Assembly: GCF_018388445.1 (NCBI RefSeq)
Contig: NZ_CP074405.1
Location: 3,162,001 to 3,226,000 of the forward strand
Source: Cellulomonas wangleii
Lineage (GTDB): Bacteria > Actinomycetota > Actinomycetes > Actinomycetales > Cellulomonadaceae
DNA: 64,000 bases
Reading direction: 5' to 3'
Of the stretch, positions 43,142 through 51,546 are shown in pieces; positions within the stretch are counted from its first letter, which is position 1, and each line of letters begins with the position of its first letter. The translations under genes were made by a program, and so were the position numbers. The notes below the pieces were generated by a model that saw only the letters and a list, made by a program, of their open reading frames with translations, did not search any database and was not told the origin of the DNA.

Positions 43142-44844
43142 GCACGCCCCGCCGTGACGTCGGACCACAGCCCGCGCGGCAGCGCGGACGCCAGGTACCC
43201 GGGTCGCAGCGGCGCGGGCAGCGGCCGTGAGGAGGTCTCCCCCAGCAGCCTCTTGGCCACGAGCTCCGCGCCGATGAGCACCATCGGCAGCCCCACGCCC
43301 GGCACGGTGCCCCCGCCGACGTGCAGCAGGTTGGGCACCCGGGCCGACGCGACGCCGGGCCGGAACATGGCCGACTGCCGCAGCGTGTGCTCCATGCCCA
43401 GGGCGGTGCCACGCCACGCCGACAGGTCGCGGGCGAGGTCCGCCGGCCCGACGACGCGCCGCACCACGACGCGCTCGCGCAGGTCCGGGACGCCCGCCCA
43501 CGCGCCGAGCTGGTCGAGGTACCGGTCCGCGTGCGCGTCGAGCTCGCCGGGCCGCGTCCCGATCGCCGGGTCGGCGGGGAACGGCACCAGGACGAACAGG
43601 TTCTCGTGCCCCGGCGGCGCCGCGGTCGGGTCGGACGCGGTGGTCCGCGAGACGTAGAGGGACGCGACGTCGGGCACACGCAGCCCGTCGGGCGGCGTGG
43701 CCCGCCCGGGCCCGAGGATCGCGTCGAAGTTGCCGGGCCAGTCGCGCGTGAAGAACAGCGAGTGGTGCCGCAGCTCGGGCAGCTCGCCGCGCACGCCGGC
43801 CATGACCAGGAGAGCGGAGATGCCCGGCCCGCGGCTCTCCCACGCCCCGGCGGGCAGGTCCGCGTGCTGCGGGGTCAGCAGCGCCGTCTCGGTGTGGTGC
43901 CGGTCGGCGCCGGAGACCACGACGTCGGCGGGGACGACCGTGCCGTCCGCCAGCCTCACCCCGCGGGCGACGCCCCGGCGGCGGGGGTGCCGCACGCTGC
44001 GCGGCGCGTCGTCGACCTCGACGGCGACGACGTCGGCGCCCGTGCGCACGACGACGCCCTCCTCGACGGCCGCCGCCGCCAGGGCCTCGACCAGGGTGTA
44101 CATGCCCCCGCGGGGGTAGTACACGCCCTCGCCGAGGTCGAGGTGGCTCATGAGGGAGTACAGCGCCGGGACCCGGTACGGCGAGGACCCGAGGAACACG
44201 GCGTGGTACCCCAGCACCTGGCGCAGCACCGGGTGCTCGACCGTCCGGGCGATCCGGTCCGCGAGGGTCTGCGTCAGCAGCCCGGCCAGCGTCCCGGAGC
44301 GACGCAGGACGTCGCGCGACAGTGCGCGGTCGGGCCGCTCGAAGGTCGTGTACAGGAAGTGGTCGAGCGCGGTGCGGTACGCCTCGCCCGCGTCCGCGAC
44401 GTACCGGCGGATCGCGGCGCCGGCACCCGGCTCGACGGCGTCGAAGGTCGCGGCGTTGACGAACGGGTCGGCCACCACGTCGAACGGGTCGACGCCCGCG
44501 CCGGGCTCGGGGAACAGCCGGTACGCGGGGTCGAGCCGCTGCAGGTCGACGTGGTCCTCGACACGACGCCCCAGCAGCGCGAACGTGTGCTCGAACACCT
44601 CGGGCATGAACCACCACGACGGACCGGTGTCGAACCGGAACCCGTCGACCGACCACGTGCCCGTGCGCCCCCCGAGCTGCTCGTGCCGCTCGAGGAGGGT
44701 CACGTGCGCACCGCCGCGCGCGAGCAGCGCGGCCGTCGTCAGGCCGCCGACACCCCCGCCGATCACGACGACGCGGACGGCACGGCCGGCGTGAGCGCCC
44801 TGCGGGTCCCGCACCGCACCCGGCACCGGGTGCTGCGTGGTCAT
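43138..44844 (-). CDS. crtI: Phytoene desaturase
   Basis: 568 residues. N-terminal FAD-binding motif VVVIGGGVGGLTTAALLARGG with the following Glu of the ribose site (LLERHEQLGGRTG), FDTGPSWWFMPEVF, and the CrtI C-terminal signature LLHVGGGTVPGVGLPMVLIGAELVA, read in parts. Converts phytoene to lycopene at the membrane. Coupled by ATGA to crtB. Slightly longer than the usual 500-550 owing to an N-terminal extension and an inserted Arg-rich loop (VRHPRRRGVARG). Confidence 0.93.
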   Translation of the reverse strand: MTTQHPVPGAVRDPQGAHAGRAVRVVVIGGGVGGLTTAALLARGGAHVTLLERHEQLGGRTGTWSVDGFRFDTGPSWWFMPEVFEHTFALLGRRVEDHVDLQRLDPAYRLFPEPGAGVDPFDVVADPFVNAATFDAVEPGAGAAIRRYVADAGEAYRTALDHFLYTTFERPDRALSRDVLRRSGTLAGLLTQTLADRIARTVEHPVLRQVLGYHAVFLGSSPYRVPALYSLMSHLDLGEGVYYPRGGMYTLVEALAAAAVEEGVVVRTGADVVAVEVDDAPRSVRHPRRRGVARGVRLADGTVVPADVVVSGADRHHTETALLTPQHADLPAGAWESRGPGISALLVMAGVRGELPELRHHSLFFTRDWPGNFDAILGPGRATPPDGLRVPDVASLYVSRTTASDPTAAPPGHENLFVLVPFPADPAIGTRPGELDAHADRYLDQLGAWAGVPDLRERVVVRRVVGPADLARDLSAWRGTALGMEHTLRQSAMFRPGVASARVPNLLHVGGGTVPGVGLPMVLIGAELVAKRLLGETSSRPLPAPLRPGYLASALPRGLWSDVTAGRA

Positions 44845-45734
44845 GCGCCCACCACCCGCCGGACGCGCTGCGTGCCCTCGCGGACGAGCGCACCGGCCAC
44901 GACGCGCCCCACCACGACCGCCTTGACCGGGCCCGGCACGCGGACACGGCGCTGGGTGAGGTCCTCGGGAGGGGTGGCCGCGAGGTCCCGCAGCAGACGG
45001 TCGTACAGCGCGGTGGTCGCCTCGACGGCGCAGCGTGCCCGCGGCGGCAGCAGCGGCAGGGCGGCGCGCGCGGTCGCCAGGTCGTCGCGGACCTCGTCGA
45101 GCACGGCGTGCACGTCACCGTCGGTCAGCCGACCGGCGTCGACGCCCGGCAGGTACGACCGCCCGAGGTCGCCGTGGTCGGCGCCCAGGTCCCGCAGGAA
45201 GTTGACCTTCTGGAACGCGGCGCCCAGGGCCCGGGCGCCCGCGACCGCCTGCGGCGACGGCTGCACGACCGGGTCGCCGGGGCGGCGGTCGGCGGACAGG
45301 AAGACCTTGAGGCACATGACGCCGACGACCTCGGCCGAGCCGTACACGTACGTGTCGTACGACGCACGGTCGTGCTCGCGCACGGACAGGTCGGCGCGCA
45401 TGGACGCGAAGAAAGGGTCGATCTCGTCGTGCCCGATGCCGGTGCGGCGCGTGGCGCGCGCGAAGGCGTGCACGACGACGTTGGTCGAGTAGCCGGTCAC
45501 CAGGGCACGGGCCGTCTGGGCCTCGAGCTCGTCGAGCTCGTCGTCCGCATCGGGGCCGCGGTACGTGTCGACGACCTCGTCCGCGAGCCTGACCAGGGCG
45601 TAGACGGCCTCGATGTCCGCCCGCGAGCGCGGCGGGAGCAGTCGCGTGCCGATCCCGAACGACGTGGAGTAGGTCCGCAGCACGGCCCGGCTGGCCCGCG
45701 CCGCCGTGGTGTCGTACCGGCGTCGCGCCGTCAT
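44841..45734 (-). CDS. crtB: Phytoene synthase
   Basis: 297 residues from ATG 45734, with GGAG eight bases before. Trans-isoprenyl diphosphate synthase fold with both aspartate motifs: RLADEVVDTYRG and NFLRDLGADHGDLGRSYLP, plus SFGIGTRLLPP at the N-terminus. It condenses two GGPP to phytoene. First gene of the carotenoid operon; no GGPP synthase or IPP isomerase gene is adjacent, so GGPP must come from a gene elsewhere. Confidence 0.93.
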   Translation of the reverse strand: MTARRRYDTTAARASRAVLRTYSTSFGIGTRLLPPRSRADIEAVYALVRLADEVVDTYRGPDADDELDELEAQTARALVTGYSTNVVVHAFARATRRTGIGHDEIDPFFASMRADLSVREHDRASYDTYVYGSAEVVGVMCLKVFLSADRRPGDPVVQPSPQAVAGARALGAAFQKVNFLRDLGADHGDLGRSYLPGVDAGRLTDGDVHAVLDEVRDDLATARAALPLLPPRARCAVEATTALYDRLLRDLAATPPEDLTQRRVRVPGPVKAVVVGRVVAGALVREGTQRVRRVVGA

Positions 45735-45853
45735 CCCCGTGCTCCGGCCCACGCGCGCCCGCCCCGTCGTCGTCCCGCCCCGGCACCCGCCCCGGGTGCC
45801 CCGCCCGCCGCGACCGTCACCAGGGCGGACGTGGGGGTTCTGGAAGCGTACGC

Positions 45854-45882
45854 GGGATCACGCCGTCCCACCCCGTGATCCC
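45854..45882. promoter_or_regulatory. Inverted repeat in the crtB-galE divergent region
   Basis: GGGATCAC-N13-GTGATCCC, perfect 8-base arms, with a further half-like GGGATCAG at about 45933. It is centred between the divergent genes and could bind a regulator of the carotenoid operon. Confidence 0.45.
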
Positions 45883-45966
45883 CGGGGCACTCCGGGGGTG
45901 TGCAGATGTGTTCGATCCTGTGTGCTTCTGTGGGATCAGCGGGTTCGGGCGGCTATGCTCGCGGCC

Positions 45967-46944
45967 ATGACGTGGCTGGTGACGGGCGGGGCGGGGTACA
46001 TCGGGGCGCACGTGGTGCGGGCATTCCAGGTCGCGGTGCGGACCACGGGCGACGATCGGCTGCGGCCGGTCGTGCTCGACGACCTGTCGAGCGGGCACGC
46101 GGAGTTCGTCCCCGCGGACGTGCCGTTCGTCGAGGCGTCGGTCGTCGACACCGACGCCGTGCGCACCGCGCTCGTCGAGCACGGTGTCACCGGCGTCGTG
46201 CACCTGGCGGGCTTCAAGTACGCGGGCGTCTCGGTGCAGCGGCCGCTGCACACGTACGAGCAGAACGTCACCGGCACGGCCCACCTGCTCGCCGCGATGG
46301 CCGACGCGGGAGTCGGGCAGATCGTCTTCTCGTCGTCCGCGGCCGTGTACGGCACACCCGACGTCGACGTGGTCACCGAGGCCACCCCGACCGCACCGGA
46401 GTCGCCGTACGGCGAGTCCAAGCTCGTGGGCGAGTGGCTGCTGCGCGACCAGGGCGTGGCCACGGGCCTGCGCCACACGTCGCTGCGGTACTTCAACGTC
46501 GTCGGCTCCGGCGCACCCGACCTGTACGACTCCAGCCCGCACAACCTCTTCCCGCTGGTGCTCGACGCCCTGGCAGCGGGCCGGACGCCCCGCATCAACG
46601 GCACCGACTACCCGACGCCGGACGGCACGTGCGTGCGCGACTACGTGCACGTGGCGGACCTCGCGGTGTCCCACGTCGCCGCGGCGCGCGCCCTGGCCGA
46701 CGGCCGCACGCTGGACCCCGTCTACAACCTGGGGTCGGGGGACGGGCTGTCGGTCGCGCAGATCATGACGACCGTCGCCCACGTCACGGGGATCGACTTC
46801 ACCCCGGAGGTCGGCCCGCGCCGCGCCGGCGACCCCGCCCGGATCGTCGCGTCCGGCGAGGCCGCCGCGCGGGACCTCGACTGGGCGATGCGCCACACCC
46901 CCGAGCAGATGGTCGCCACGGCCTGGGCGGCCCACCGCCGCTGA
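45967..46944 (+). CDS. galE: UDP-glucose 4-epimerase
   Basis: 325 residues. Rossmann NAD motif VTGGAGYIGAHV, VVHLAGFKYAGVSV, catalytic Ser region FSSSAAVYG and the Tyr-x3-Lys pair in SPYGESKLVGEW, then RYFNVVGS and DGTCVRDYVHVADL. Interconverts UDP-glucose and UDP-galactose for wall polysaccharides or galactose use. ATG 45967 is taken; ATG 45955 is equally possible and neither has a good ribosome site. Confidence 0.92.
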   Translation: MTWLVTGGAGYIGAHVVRAFQVAVRTTGDDRLRPVVLDDLSSGHAEFVPADVPFVEASVVDTDAVRTALVEHGVTGVVHLAGFKYAGVSVQRPLHTYEQNVTGTAHLLAAMADAGVGQIVFSSSAAVYGTPDVDVVTEATPTAPESPYGESKLVGEWLLRDQGVATGLRHTSLRYFNVVGSGAPDLYDSSPHNLFPLVLDALAAGRTPRINGTDYPTPDGTCVRDYVHVADLAVSHVAAARALADGRTLDPVYNLGSGDGLSVAQIMTTVAHVTGIDFTPEVGPRRAGDPARIVASGEAAARDLDWAMRHTPEQMVATAWAAHRR

Positions 46945-46950
46945 CACCCC

Positions 46951-46972
46951 GCCGGCGAGCCGACCCGCCGGC
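46951..46972. terminator. Short hairpin between convergent galE and LLM genes
   Basis: GCCGGCG pairs with CGCCGGC around an 8-base loop, 6 bases after the galE stop. Modest stem. Confidence 0.4.
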
Positions 46973-47009
46973 CCACCCGGGAGCGACGGACCGACCCCGC
47001 CGCCGGACC

Positions 47010-47915
47010 TCAGCGCGTGGCGGGCTGCAGCGCCTGCAGCCGGGGCAGCTCCGCGGCGAACCGCTCGAGCTCACGCTCGTCCCCCGCGTAGACCCCCGAC
47101 GCCCGGGGCCAGTGCACGACGACGTCCCCGAAGCCCAGCGCCGCCGCGCGCTCGACGCCCTCGACGGCGAGCGCCGCGGACGTGAGCGAGAACCGGGGCG
47201 CGCCGTCGAGGCTGAGCCAGCGGCCGACCGGACGGTCGCCGGCGACCTGGTCGAACGCGTCCGCCATCCCCGCGAGCCCGTCCCACCAGGTCTCCTGCGC
47301 GGTCGCGGCGTCGACCCCGTCGCCGACGCCCGTCCCGGGGCCGTACGTCGCCCACCCCTGCCCGTACCGGGCGGCGAGCGCCATGGCCCGCGGGCCGTTG
47401 GCGGCGACGACGAACGGCGTGCGGGGCCGGGCGAGGGTGCCGGGCACCATCCGCGCGGCCTGCGCCGTGTAGAACTCGCCGGAGTGCTCCGTCACGGGCT
47501 GCGTGAGCAGCGCGTCGAGCAGCTCGACGAACTCGGCGAACCGCCGCGTGCGCTCGCCGCGCGTGGGCGGGGGTCCGAGGACGCTCGCGTCCCAGCCCTC
47601 GCCGCCGGCGCCGAGCCCGAGGACGAACCGGCCCGCGGAGACGTCGTCCAGGCCCATGACGTCCTTGGCGAACGGCACGGGGTGGCGGAAGTTGGGTGAG
47701 GCGACCCAGGTGCCCAGGCCGATGCGCTCGGTCACCGCCGCGGCCGCCGCCAGGAGCGGGACGGTGGCGAACCACGGCTCGTCGGCGAGGTCGCGCCAGG
47801 CCAGGTGGTCGTAGGTCCACGCGTGGTCGAAGCCGAGCTCCTCCGCCCGCTGCCAGCGCGTCCGTGCGCTCGCCCACCGTTCCTGCGGCAGCAGCACCAC
47901 CCCGATGCGCACCAT
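47010..47915 (-). CDS. LLM class flavin-dependent oxidoreductase
   Basis: 301 residues from ATG 47915. Luciferase-like barrel: MVRIGVVLLPQERW, HAWTYDHLAWRDL, IGLGTWVASPNFRHPVPFAKDVM and the LGAGGEGWD segment. Such enzymes use FMNH2 or F420; in actinobacteria the F420 type is common. Substrate unknown. It ends close to galE (convergent) and starts 30 bases before the CDF stop, same strand, perhaps co-transcribed. Confidence 0.88.
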   Translation of the reverse strand: MVRIGVVLLPQERWASARTRWQRAEELGFDHAWTYDHLAWRDLADEPWFATVPLLAAAAAVTERIGLGTWVASPNFRHPVPFAKDVMGLDDVSAGRFVLGLGAGGEGWDASVLGPPPTRGERTRRFAEFVELLDALLTQPVTEHSGEFYTAQAARMVPGTLARPRTPFVVAANGPRAMALAARYGQGWATYGPGTGVGDGVDAATAQETWWDGLAGMADAFDQVAGDRPVGRWLSLDGAPRFSLTSAALAVEGVERAAALGFGDVVVHWPRASGVYAGDERELERFAAELPRLQALQPATR

Positions 47916-47945
47916 GGCACCCACGGTACCCGCCACGCTCGGGCG

Positions 47946-48857
47946 TCAGGGGTGCAGGCCCGCCTCGTCGACGTGCGAGGCGGGCTCCAGCTGGAAGGTG
48001 CAGTGCTCGACGTCGAAGTGCCCCGACAGGCACGTGCGCAGCTGGCTCAGCACGCGCCCGGTCCCGGCCCGGTCGAGCTCCTCGTCGGCGACGACCACGT
48101 GCGCGGAGAGCACCGGCACCCCCGACGTGATGGTCCACGCGTGCAGGTCGTGGACCCCGACGACGCCCGGGACGCCCGCGATGTGCGCACGGACCACGTC
48201 GAGGTCGACGCCCTCGGGTGCCGACTCCAGCAGGACCGCGACGACCTCGCGCAGCAGCAGGACCGCCCGCGGCACGACGAGCGCCGCGATCGCGACCGAC
48301 GCGATGCCGTCGGCTCGCGTGAAGCCCGTGGTCAGCGTGACGAGCGCGGCGACGACGACCGCGACGGAGCCGAGCGCGTCGCCCAGCACCTCGAGGTAGG
48401 CACCGCGCACGTTGAGCGACTCGTGGCGCCCGCGCCGCAGCAGCAGCATGCCCACGGCGTTGGCGGCCAGCCCGAGCAGGGCGACCCCCAGCATCAGCCC
48501 GGGCTCCACCTCGGTGGGCTGCAGGATGCGGCGGATGCCGCCGATCAGCACCAGGACCCCGACCGTCGCGACGACCAGCCCGTTCGCCAGCGCCGCCAGG
48601 ATCTCGGCACGCTGCCACCCGAAGGTGCGCCGGGACGTCGCCGGCCGCGCGGCCAGCACGCTCGCCCCGAGCGCCACCGCCAGCCCCGACGCGTCGGTGA
48701 GCATGTGCCCCGCGTCCGCGATCAGCGCGAACGACCCCGACACCACACCGCCGACCACCTCGACGACCATGACGCCGAGCGTGAGCGCCAGCACGGACGC
48801 CAGACGTCCGCGATGCCCGCCGGCCGCCGTCGCGTGGTCGTGCCGGTGCGCGCTCAC
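47946..48857 (-). CDS. Cation diffusion facilitator (Zn/Cd/Co efflux)
   Basis: 303 residues from GTG 48857. Six hydrophobic helices; helix 2 has ADAGHMLTDASG (His-x3-Asp metal pair) and helix 5 has YLEVLGDALGS, where Glu-x3-Asp replaces the usual His-x3-Asp. A His-rich N-terminus (AHRHDHAT) and a C-terminal cytoplasmic ferredoxin-like domain (HDLHAWTIT ... HFDVEHCTFQLE) are typical. Coupled by GTGA to the ArsR-type regulator upstream, indicating metal-induced export. Confidence 0.92.
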   Translation of the reverse strand: MSAHRHDHATAAGGHRGRLASVLALTLGVMVVEVVGGVVSGSFALIADAGHMLTDASGLAVALGASVLAARPATSRRTFGWQRAEILAALANGLVVATVGVLVLIGGIRRILQPTEVEPGLMLGVALLGLAANAVGMLLLRRGRHESLNVRGAYLEVLGDALGSVAVVVAALVTLTTGFTRADGIASVAIAALVVPRAVLLLREVVAVLLESAPEGVDLDVVRAHIAGVPGVVGVHDLHAWTITSGVPVLSAHVVVADEELDRAGTGRVLSQLRTCLSGHFDVEHCTFQLEPASHVDEAGLHP

Positions 48858-49297
48858 CCGCCGGCCCGCTCCGCGAGCCTGCCGTCGCCCCCTCCCGCTG
48901 CGAGCCCGCGACGGGCCGCCTCGAGGTGTTGCCACGTCGAGGACCCCGCCCCCGGCGCCTGGCCCTCGCGCTGCCGCGCCACGAACCGCTCGGCGGCCGC
49001 GAGCACCTCGTCGATCTCCGGGTCGGCCAGCGCGTAGCGCGTGGCCCGCCCCTCGGGCGTGGCGGTGACCAGGCCCGCCAGACGCAGGACGGCCAGGTGC
49101 GCGGACACGGTCGACTGCGCGAGGCCCAGGGTCGACGTCAGCTCGACGACCCGGTACGTCCCGCCCGCGAGCGTGTGGACCAGCGACAGCCGGGTGGGTT
49201 CGGCGAGCGCGTGCAGGATCTGCGCGACGTCGGCGTGCGGGTGGTCATCGAGTGGTGCGTCCTGCGTGGCGGCGGCCGACGCACTTACGGCTGTCAT
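48854..49297 (-). CDS. ArsR/SmtB family metal-sensing repressor
   Basis: 147 residues from ATG 49297. Winged helix: ILHALAEPTRLSLVHTLAGG, VVELTSTLGLAQSTVSAHLAVLRLAGLV, TPEGRATRYAL. The N-terminus has DDHPHADV, possible metal ligands, and the C-terminal tail a single His; the exact sensor site cannot be assigned. Genetic coupling to the CDF exporter makes it the likely Zn/Cd/Co-responsive repressor of the pair. Confidence 0.9.
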   Translation of the reverse strand: MTAVSASAAATQDAPLDDHPHADVAQILHALAEPTRLSLVHTLAGGTYRVVELTSTLGLAQSTVSAHLAVLRLAGLVTATPEGRATRYALADPEIDEVLAAAERFVARQREGQAPGAGSSTWQHLEAARRGLAAGGGDGRLAERAGG

Positions 49298-49313
49298 CGT
49301 CACATGGCGATGA
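49294..49313. promoter_or_regulatory. Dyad overlapping the ArsR start codon
   Basis: TCATCG-N8-CGATGA, perfect 6-base arms spanning the start codon, a position suited to autorepression. The sequence does not match a specific ArsR-family consensus that I know. Confidence 0.35.
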
Positions 49314-49347
49314 TACCTGCCGGGGGCCGGTGCCCCGGCGACCCGGG

Positions 49348-49701
49348 CTACGCCCACCCCAGGGCGTGCAGCCGGTCGTCGTCGATGCCGAAGTGGTGGG
49401 CGATCTCGTGCACCACGGTGATCGCGACCTCCTCGACGACCTCGTCCCGGTCCTCGCAGATCGCGAGGGTCGGCAGCCGGTAGACGAAGATCCGGTCCGG
49501 CAGGGACCCGGCAGCCCAGAACTCGCCCCGCTCGGTCAGCGGGGTGCCCTCGTAGAGGCCCAGCAGCTCCGGCTCGTCGGCCGGCGCCTCGTCCTCGACG
49601 AGCACGACGACGTTGTCCATCATCGCCGCGAGCTCCTCGGGGATCTCGTCCAGGGCGTCACGGACCGCGTCCTCGAACTCGTCACGCGTCATCTCGACCA
49701 C
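49348..49701 (-). CDS. Zinicin-like metallopeptidase family protein
   Basis: 117 residues from GTG 49701 (AGGATG seven bases before); ATG 49692 is possible. The metal motif VVHEIAHHFGIDDDRLHALGW is the extended HExxHxxGxxDxxLHxLG form of the family formerly DUF1025. Preceded by LVEDEAPADEPELLGLYEGTPL and ELPDRIFVYRLP-like strands. A minimal metallopeptidase with unknown target, widely conserved in actinobacteria. Confidence 0.88.
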   Translation of the reverse strand: MVEMTRDEFEDAVRDALDEIPEELAAMMDNVVVLVEDEAPADEPELLGLYEGTPLTERGEFWAAGSLPDRIFVYRLPTLAICEDRDEVVEEVAITVVHEIAHHFGIDDDRLHALGWA

Positions 49702-49878
49702 GGGACCATCCTGCCGGGCGCGGCCCGCAACCGCCCCGCACTCTGTCCCCGCGTGCGCGGCACGAACCATCCGCACCCCACCTGACCTGCGCAGACGCAT
49801 CGACTTTGGAGTTCCGGCCGGCAGCCCGTATGCTCATCACCGGTCTTCCGACGCCTCGACGTCAGGGGCGGACAACCC

Positions 49879-49951
49879 GCCCCCATCGTCTAGCGGCCTA
49901 GGACCCCGCCCTTTCACGGCGGTAGCACGGGTTCGAATCCCGTTGGGGGTA
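49879..49951 (+). tRNA. tRNA-Glu (anticodon UUC)
   Basis: 73 bases: acceptor GCCCCCA/TGGGGGT, anticodon stem CCGCC/GGCGG with loop CTTTCAC, T-arm GGGTTCGAATCCC. Discriminator A; no encoded CCA. First of three clustered tRNA genes. Confidence 0.97.
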
Positions 49952-49996
49952 CGAGCAGTTCAGCAGTAAGGCTTAGGGTGGCTCCGGTCACCACGA

Positions 49997-50070
49997 GGCC
50001 CCGTAGCGCAGTTGGTTAGCGCGCCGCCCTGTCACGGCGGAGGTCGCGGGTTCAAGTCCCGTCGGGGTCG
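49997..50070 (+). tRNA. tRNA-Asp (anticodon GUC)
   Basis: 74 bases: acceptor GGCCCCG/CGGGGTC, anticodon loop CTGTCAC in stem CCGCC/GGCGG, T-arm CGGGTTCAAGTCCCG. Discriminator G. Second gene of the cluster. Confidence 0.97.
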
Positions 50071-50078
50071 CTGCGAGG

Positions 50079-50096
50079 GCCGACCGAGAGGTCGGC
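50079..50096 (+). terminator. Hairpin in the tRNA-Asp/tRNA-Phe spacer
   Basis: GCCGACC-GAGA-GGTCGGC, flanked by GAGG/CCTC, followed by TTCCTCGTT. Either a partial terminator or a processing signal, since tRNA-Phe starts 13 bases later. Confidence 0.5.
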
Positions 50097-50109
50097 TTCC
50101 TCGTTGCGA

Positions 50110-50182
50110 GGCTCTGTAGCTCAGTTGGTAGAGCGTTCGACTGAAAATCGAAAGGTCACCGGATCGACGCCGGTCGGAGCCA
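50110..50182 (+). tRNA. tRNA-Phe (anticodon GAA)
   Basis: 73 bases: acceptor GGCTCTG/CGGAGCC, anticodon stem TTCGA/TCGAA with loop CTGAAAA. The T-arm is ACCGG-ATCGACG-CCGGT, so the T-loop starts with A rather than the nearly universal T54. Discriminator A. Confidence 0.94.
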
Positions 50183-50187
50183 CCTCA

Positions 50188-50219
50188 GACGGCCCCGCGG
50201 GACGCCCGCCGGGGCCGTC
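50188..50219 (+). terminator. Terminator hairpin after the tRNA cluster
   Basis: GACGGCCCCGCGGG pairs with CCCGCCGGGGCCGTC (one bulge) around ACG, 5 bases after tRNA-Phe. The remaining 330 bases to the next gene are very GC-rich and hold no gene I can support. Confidence 0.75.
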
Positions 50220-50551
50220 GGCATGTCCGGGACCGTGCGACGACGCACCCCGCCCTGATCGTGCCGGCACCGCGCCCCCCGAGCCCCGGCCCCGCCGTCG
50301 CCGCAGCGCGCCCGCCACGCCGCACGCCCGGCACGCGCACGCGTCGCGCTGGACGGTGGCGGGTCCGCACCGGCGCCCCGCCCCGCGGCGCCAGAGACCC
50401 ACGGCCACGGACCCGCCGCGCCCGGGCCCGCGACACTCCGGGGCCCGCGGCGAGCCGGTCACCCGTCCGAGTCGGGCCCATCGTCCCGTTCGCCGCGCGG
50501 GCCTGCGCGCCTACCGTGGAGACACAGCTCCCATCGACCGAGGACACGACC

Positions 50552-50983
50552 GTGACCACGACGACCGACCGCCCCCGCCCCCGCATCCTCGACCGCCTCA
50601 CCGACCCCCTCGCCGAGCGCGCGCGGGACCGCATCGAGCGCGCGGAGGACAAGGTGCGGGCCGCGGTCCAGCACGAGCTCGACGCCGTCGGTCGCAGCGT
50701 GCGGACGCGGGCGGTGCGTATCCGGCCGTCCGCGATCGCCTTCGCCGTCGCGGCCCTCCTGACCGTGATCGGCATCGCGCTCTTCGCCCTCGGTGCGGTG
50801 TTCGGCCTGGCCACGGCGCTGCCGCTGTGGCTCTCCGCCCTGCTGGTGGGCGCAGCGCTGGTGCTGCTCGCCGCCGGCGCGGCCGCCTGGGGCCGCGCGA
50901 AGCTCCCGGCCGCCGGCCCCGTGATCCCCGCGCCGTCGAGCACCCACCCCGCCGAGGAGCTCGTGCACCCCTGGGTCGACTGA
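50552..50983 (+). CDS. Small two-helix membrane protein, phage-holin-like neighbourhood
   Basis: 143 residues from GTG 50552, with GAGGAC before. A charged N-terminal helix (RARDRIERAEDKVRAAVQHELD) is followed by two membrane helices (about 65-90 and 95-118) and a Pro-rich tail. Resembles the following holin-family protein in layout. Function unknown; probably envelope-associated. Confidence 0.65.
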   Translation: MTTTTDRPRPRILDRLTDPLAERARDRIERAEDKVRAAVQHELDAVGRSVRTRAVRIRPSAIAFAVAALLTVIGIALFALGAVFGLATALPLWLSALLVGAALVLLAAGAAAWGRAKLPAAGPVIPAPSSTHPAEELVHPWVD

Positions 50984-51111
50984 CCCCGCACGGCACCGAC
51001 GACCTCCCTCGCGGCGCGTCGCGGGGCGCCGCCCTCGCGCGCACCTGCTCCTACGGGCAGACTGAAGACCGTCGCAGCACCCGTCTCCGCAGGTGAGGAA
51101 GGTCGTCGAAA

Positions 51112-51546
51112 ATGGCAACGCACTCCGGCTGGGCGAGCGATGCCCGCCCCGATGCACCCGAGGACCCCCGGTCGCTCGGTCGCCTCGTCTCCGATCTGAG
51201 CGAGCAGGCCACGCGTCTCGTCCGCGCCGAGATCAGCCTGGCGAAGGCCGAGGTGACCGCCAAGGCCACGCAGGCGGGCATCGGCATCGGCCTCGTCGCC
51301 GGTGCGGCAGTGCTGGCGCTGTACGCGCTCGGCACCCTCATCACGACGGCCATCCTGGGCCTGTCCAACGCGGTGTCGCCCTGGCTGGCGGCGCTGATCG
51401 TCTCGCTCGTGCTGCTGGCGATCACCGCGGTGCTGGGCCTGCTGGGCGTCAAGCGCCTGCAGAAGGGCATGCCGCCCGTGCCCGACCAGGCCATGGAGAA
51501 CCTGCAGGAGGACGTCGAGACCGTCAAGAAGGGGATGCACCGGTGA
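51112..51546 (+). CDS. Phage holin family (Phage_holin_3_6/DUF1469) membrane protein
   Basis: 144 residues. The motif SLGRLVSDLSEQATRLVRAEISLAKAEV before two long hydrophobic helices is typical of this family, which is chromosomal and conserved in actinobacteria despite the name. C-terminal coiled helix (MENLQEDVETVKKGM). Start ATG 51112. Coupled by overlap to the DUF3618 gene, a usual pair. Confidence 0.86.
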   Translation: MATHSGWASDARPDAPEDPRSLGRLVSDLSEQATRLVRAEISLAKAEVTAKATQAGIGIGLVAGAAVLALYALGTLITTAILGLSNAVSPWLAALIVSLVLLAITAVLGLLGVKRLQKGMPPVPDQAMENLQEDVETVKKGMHR

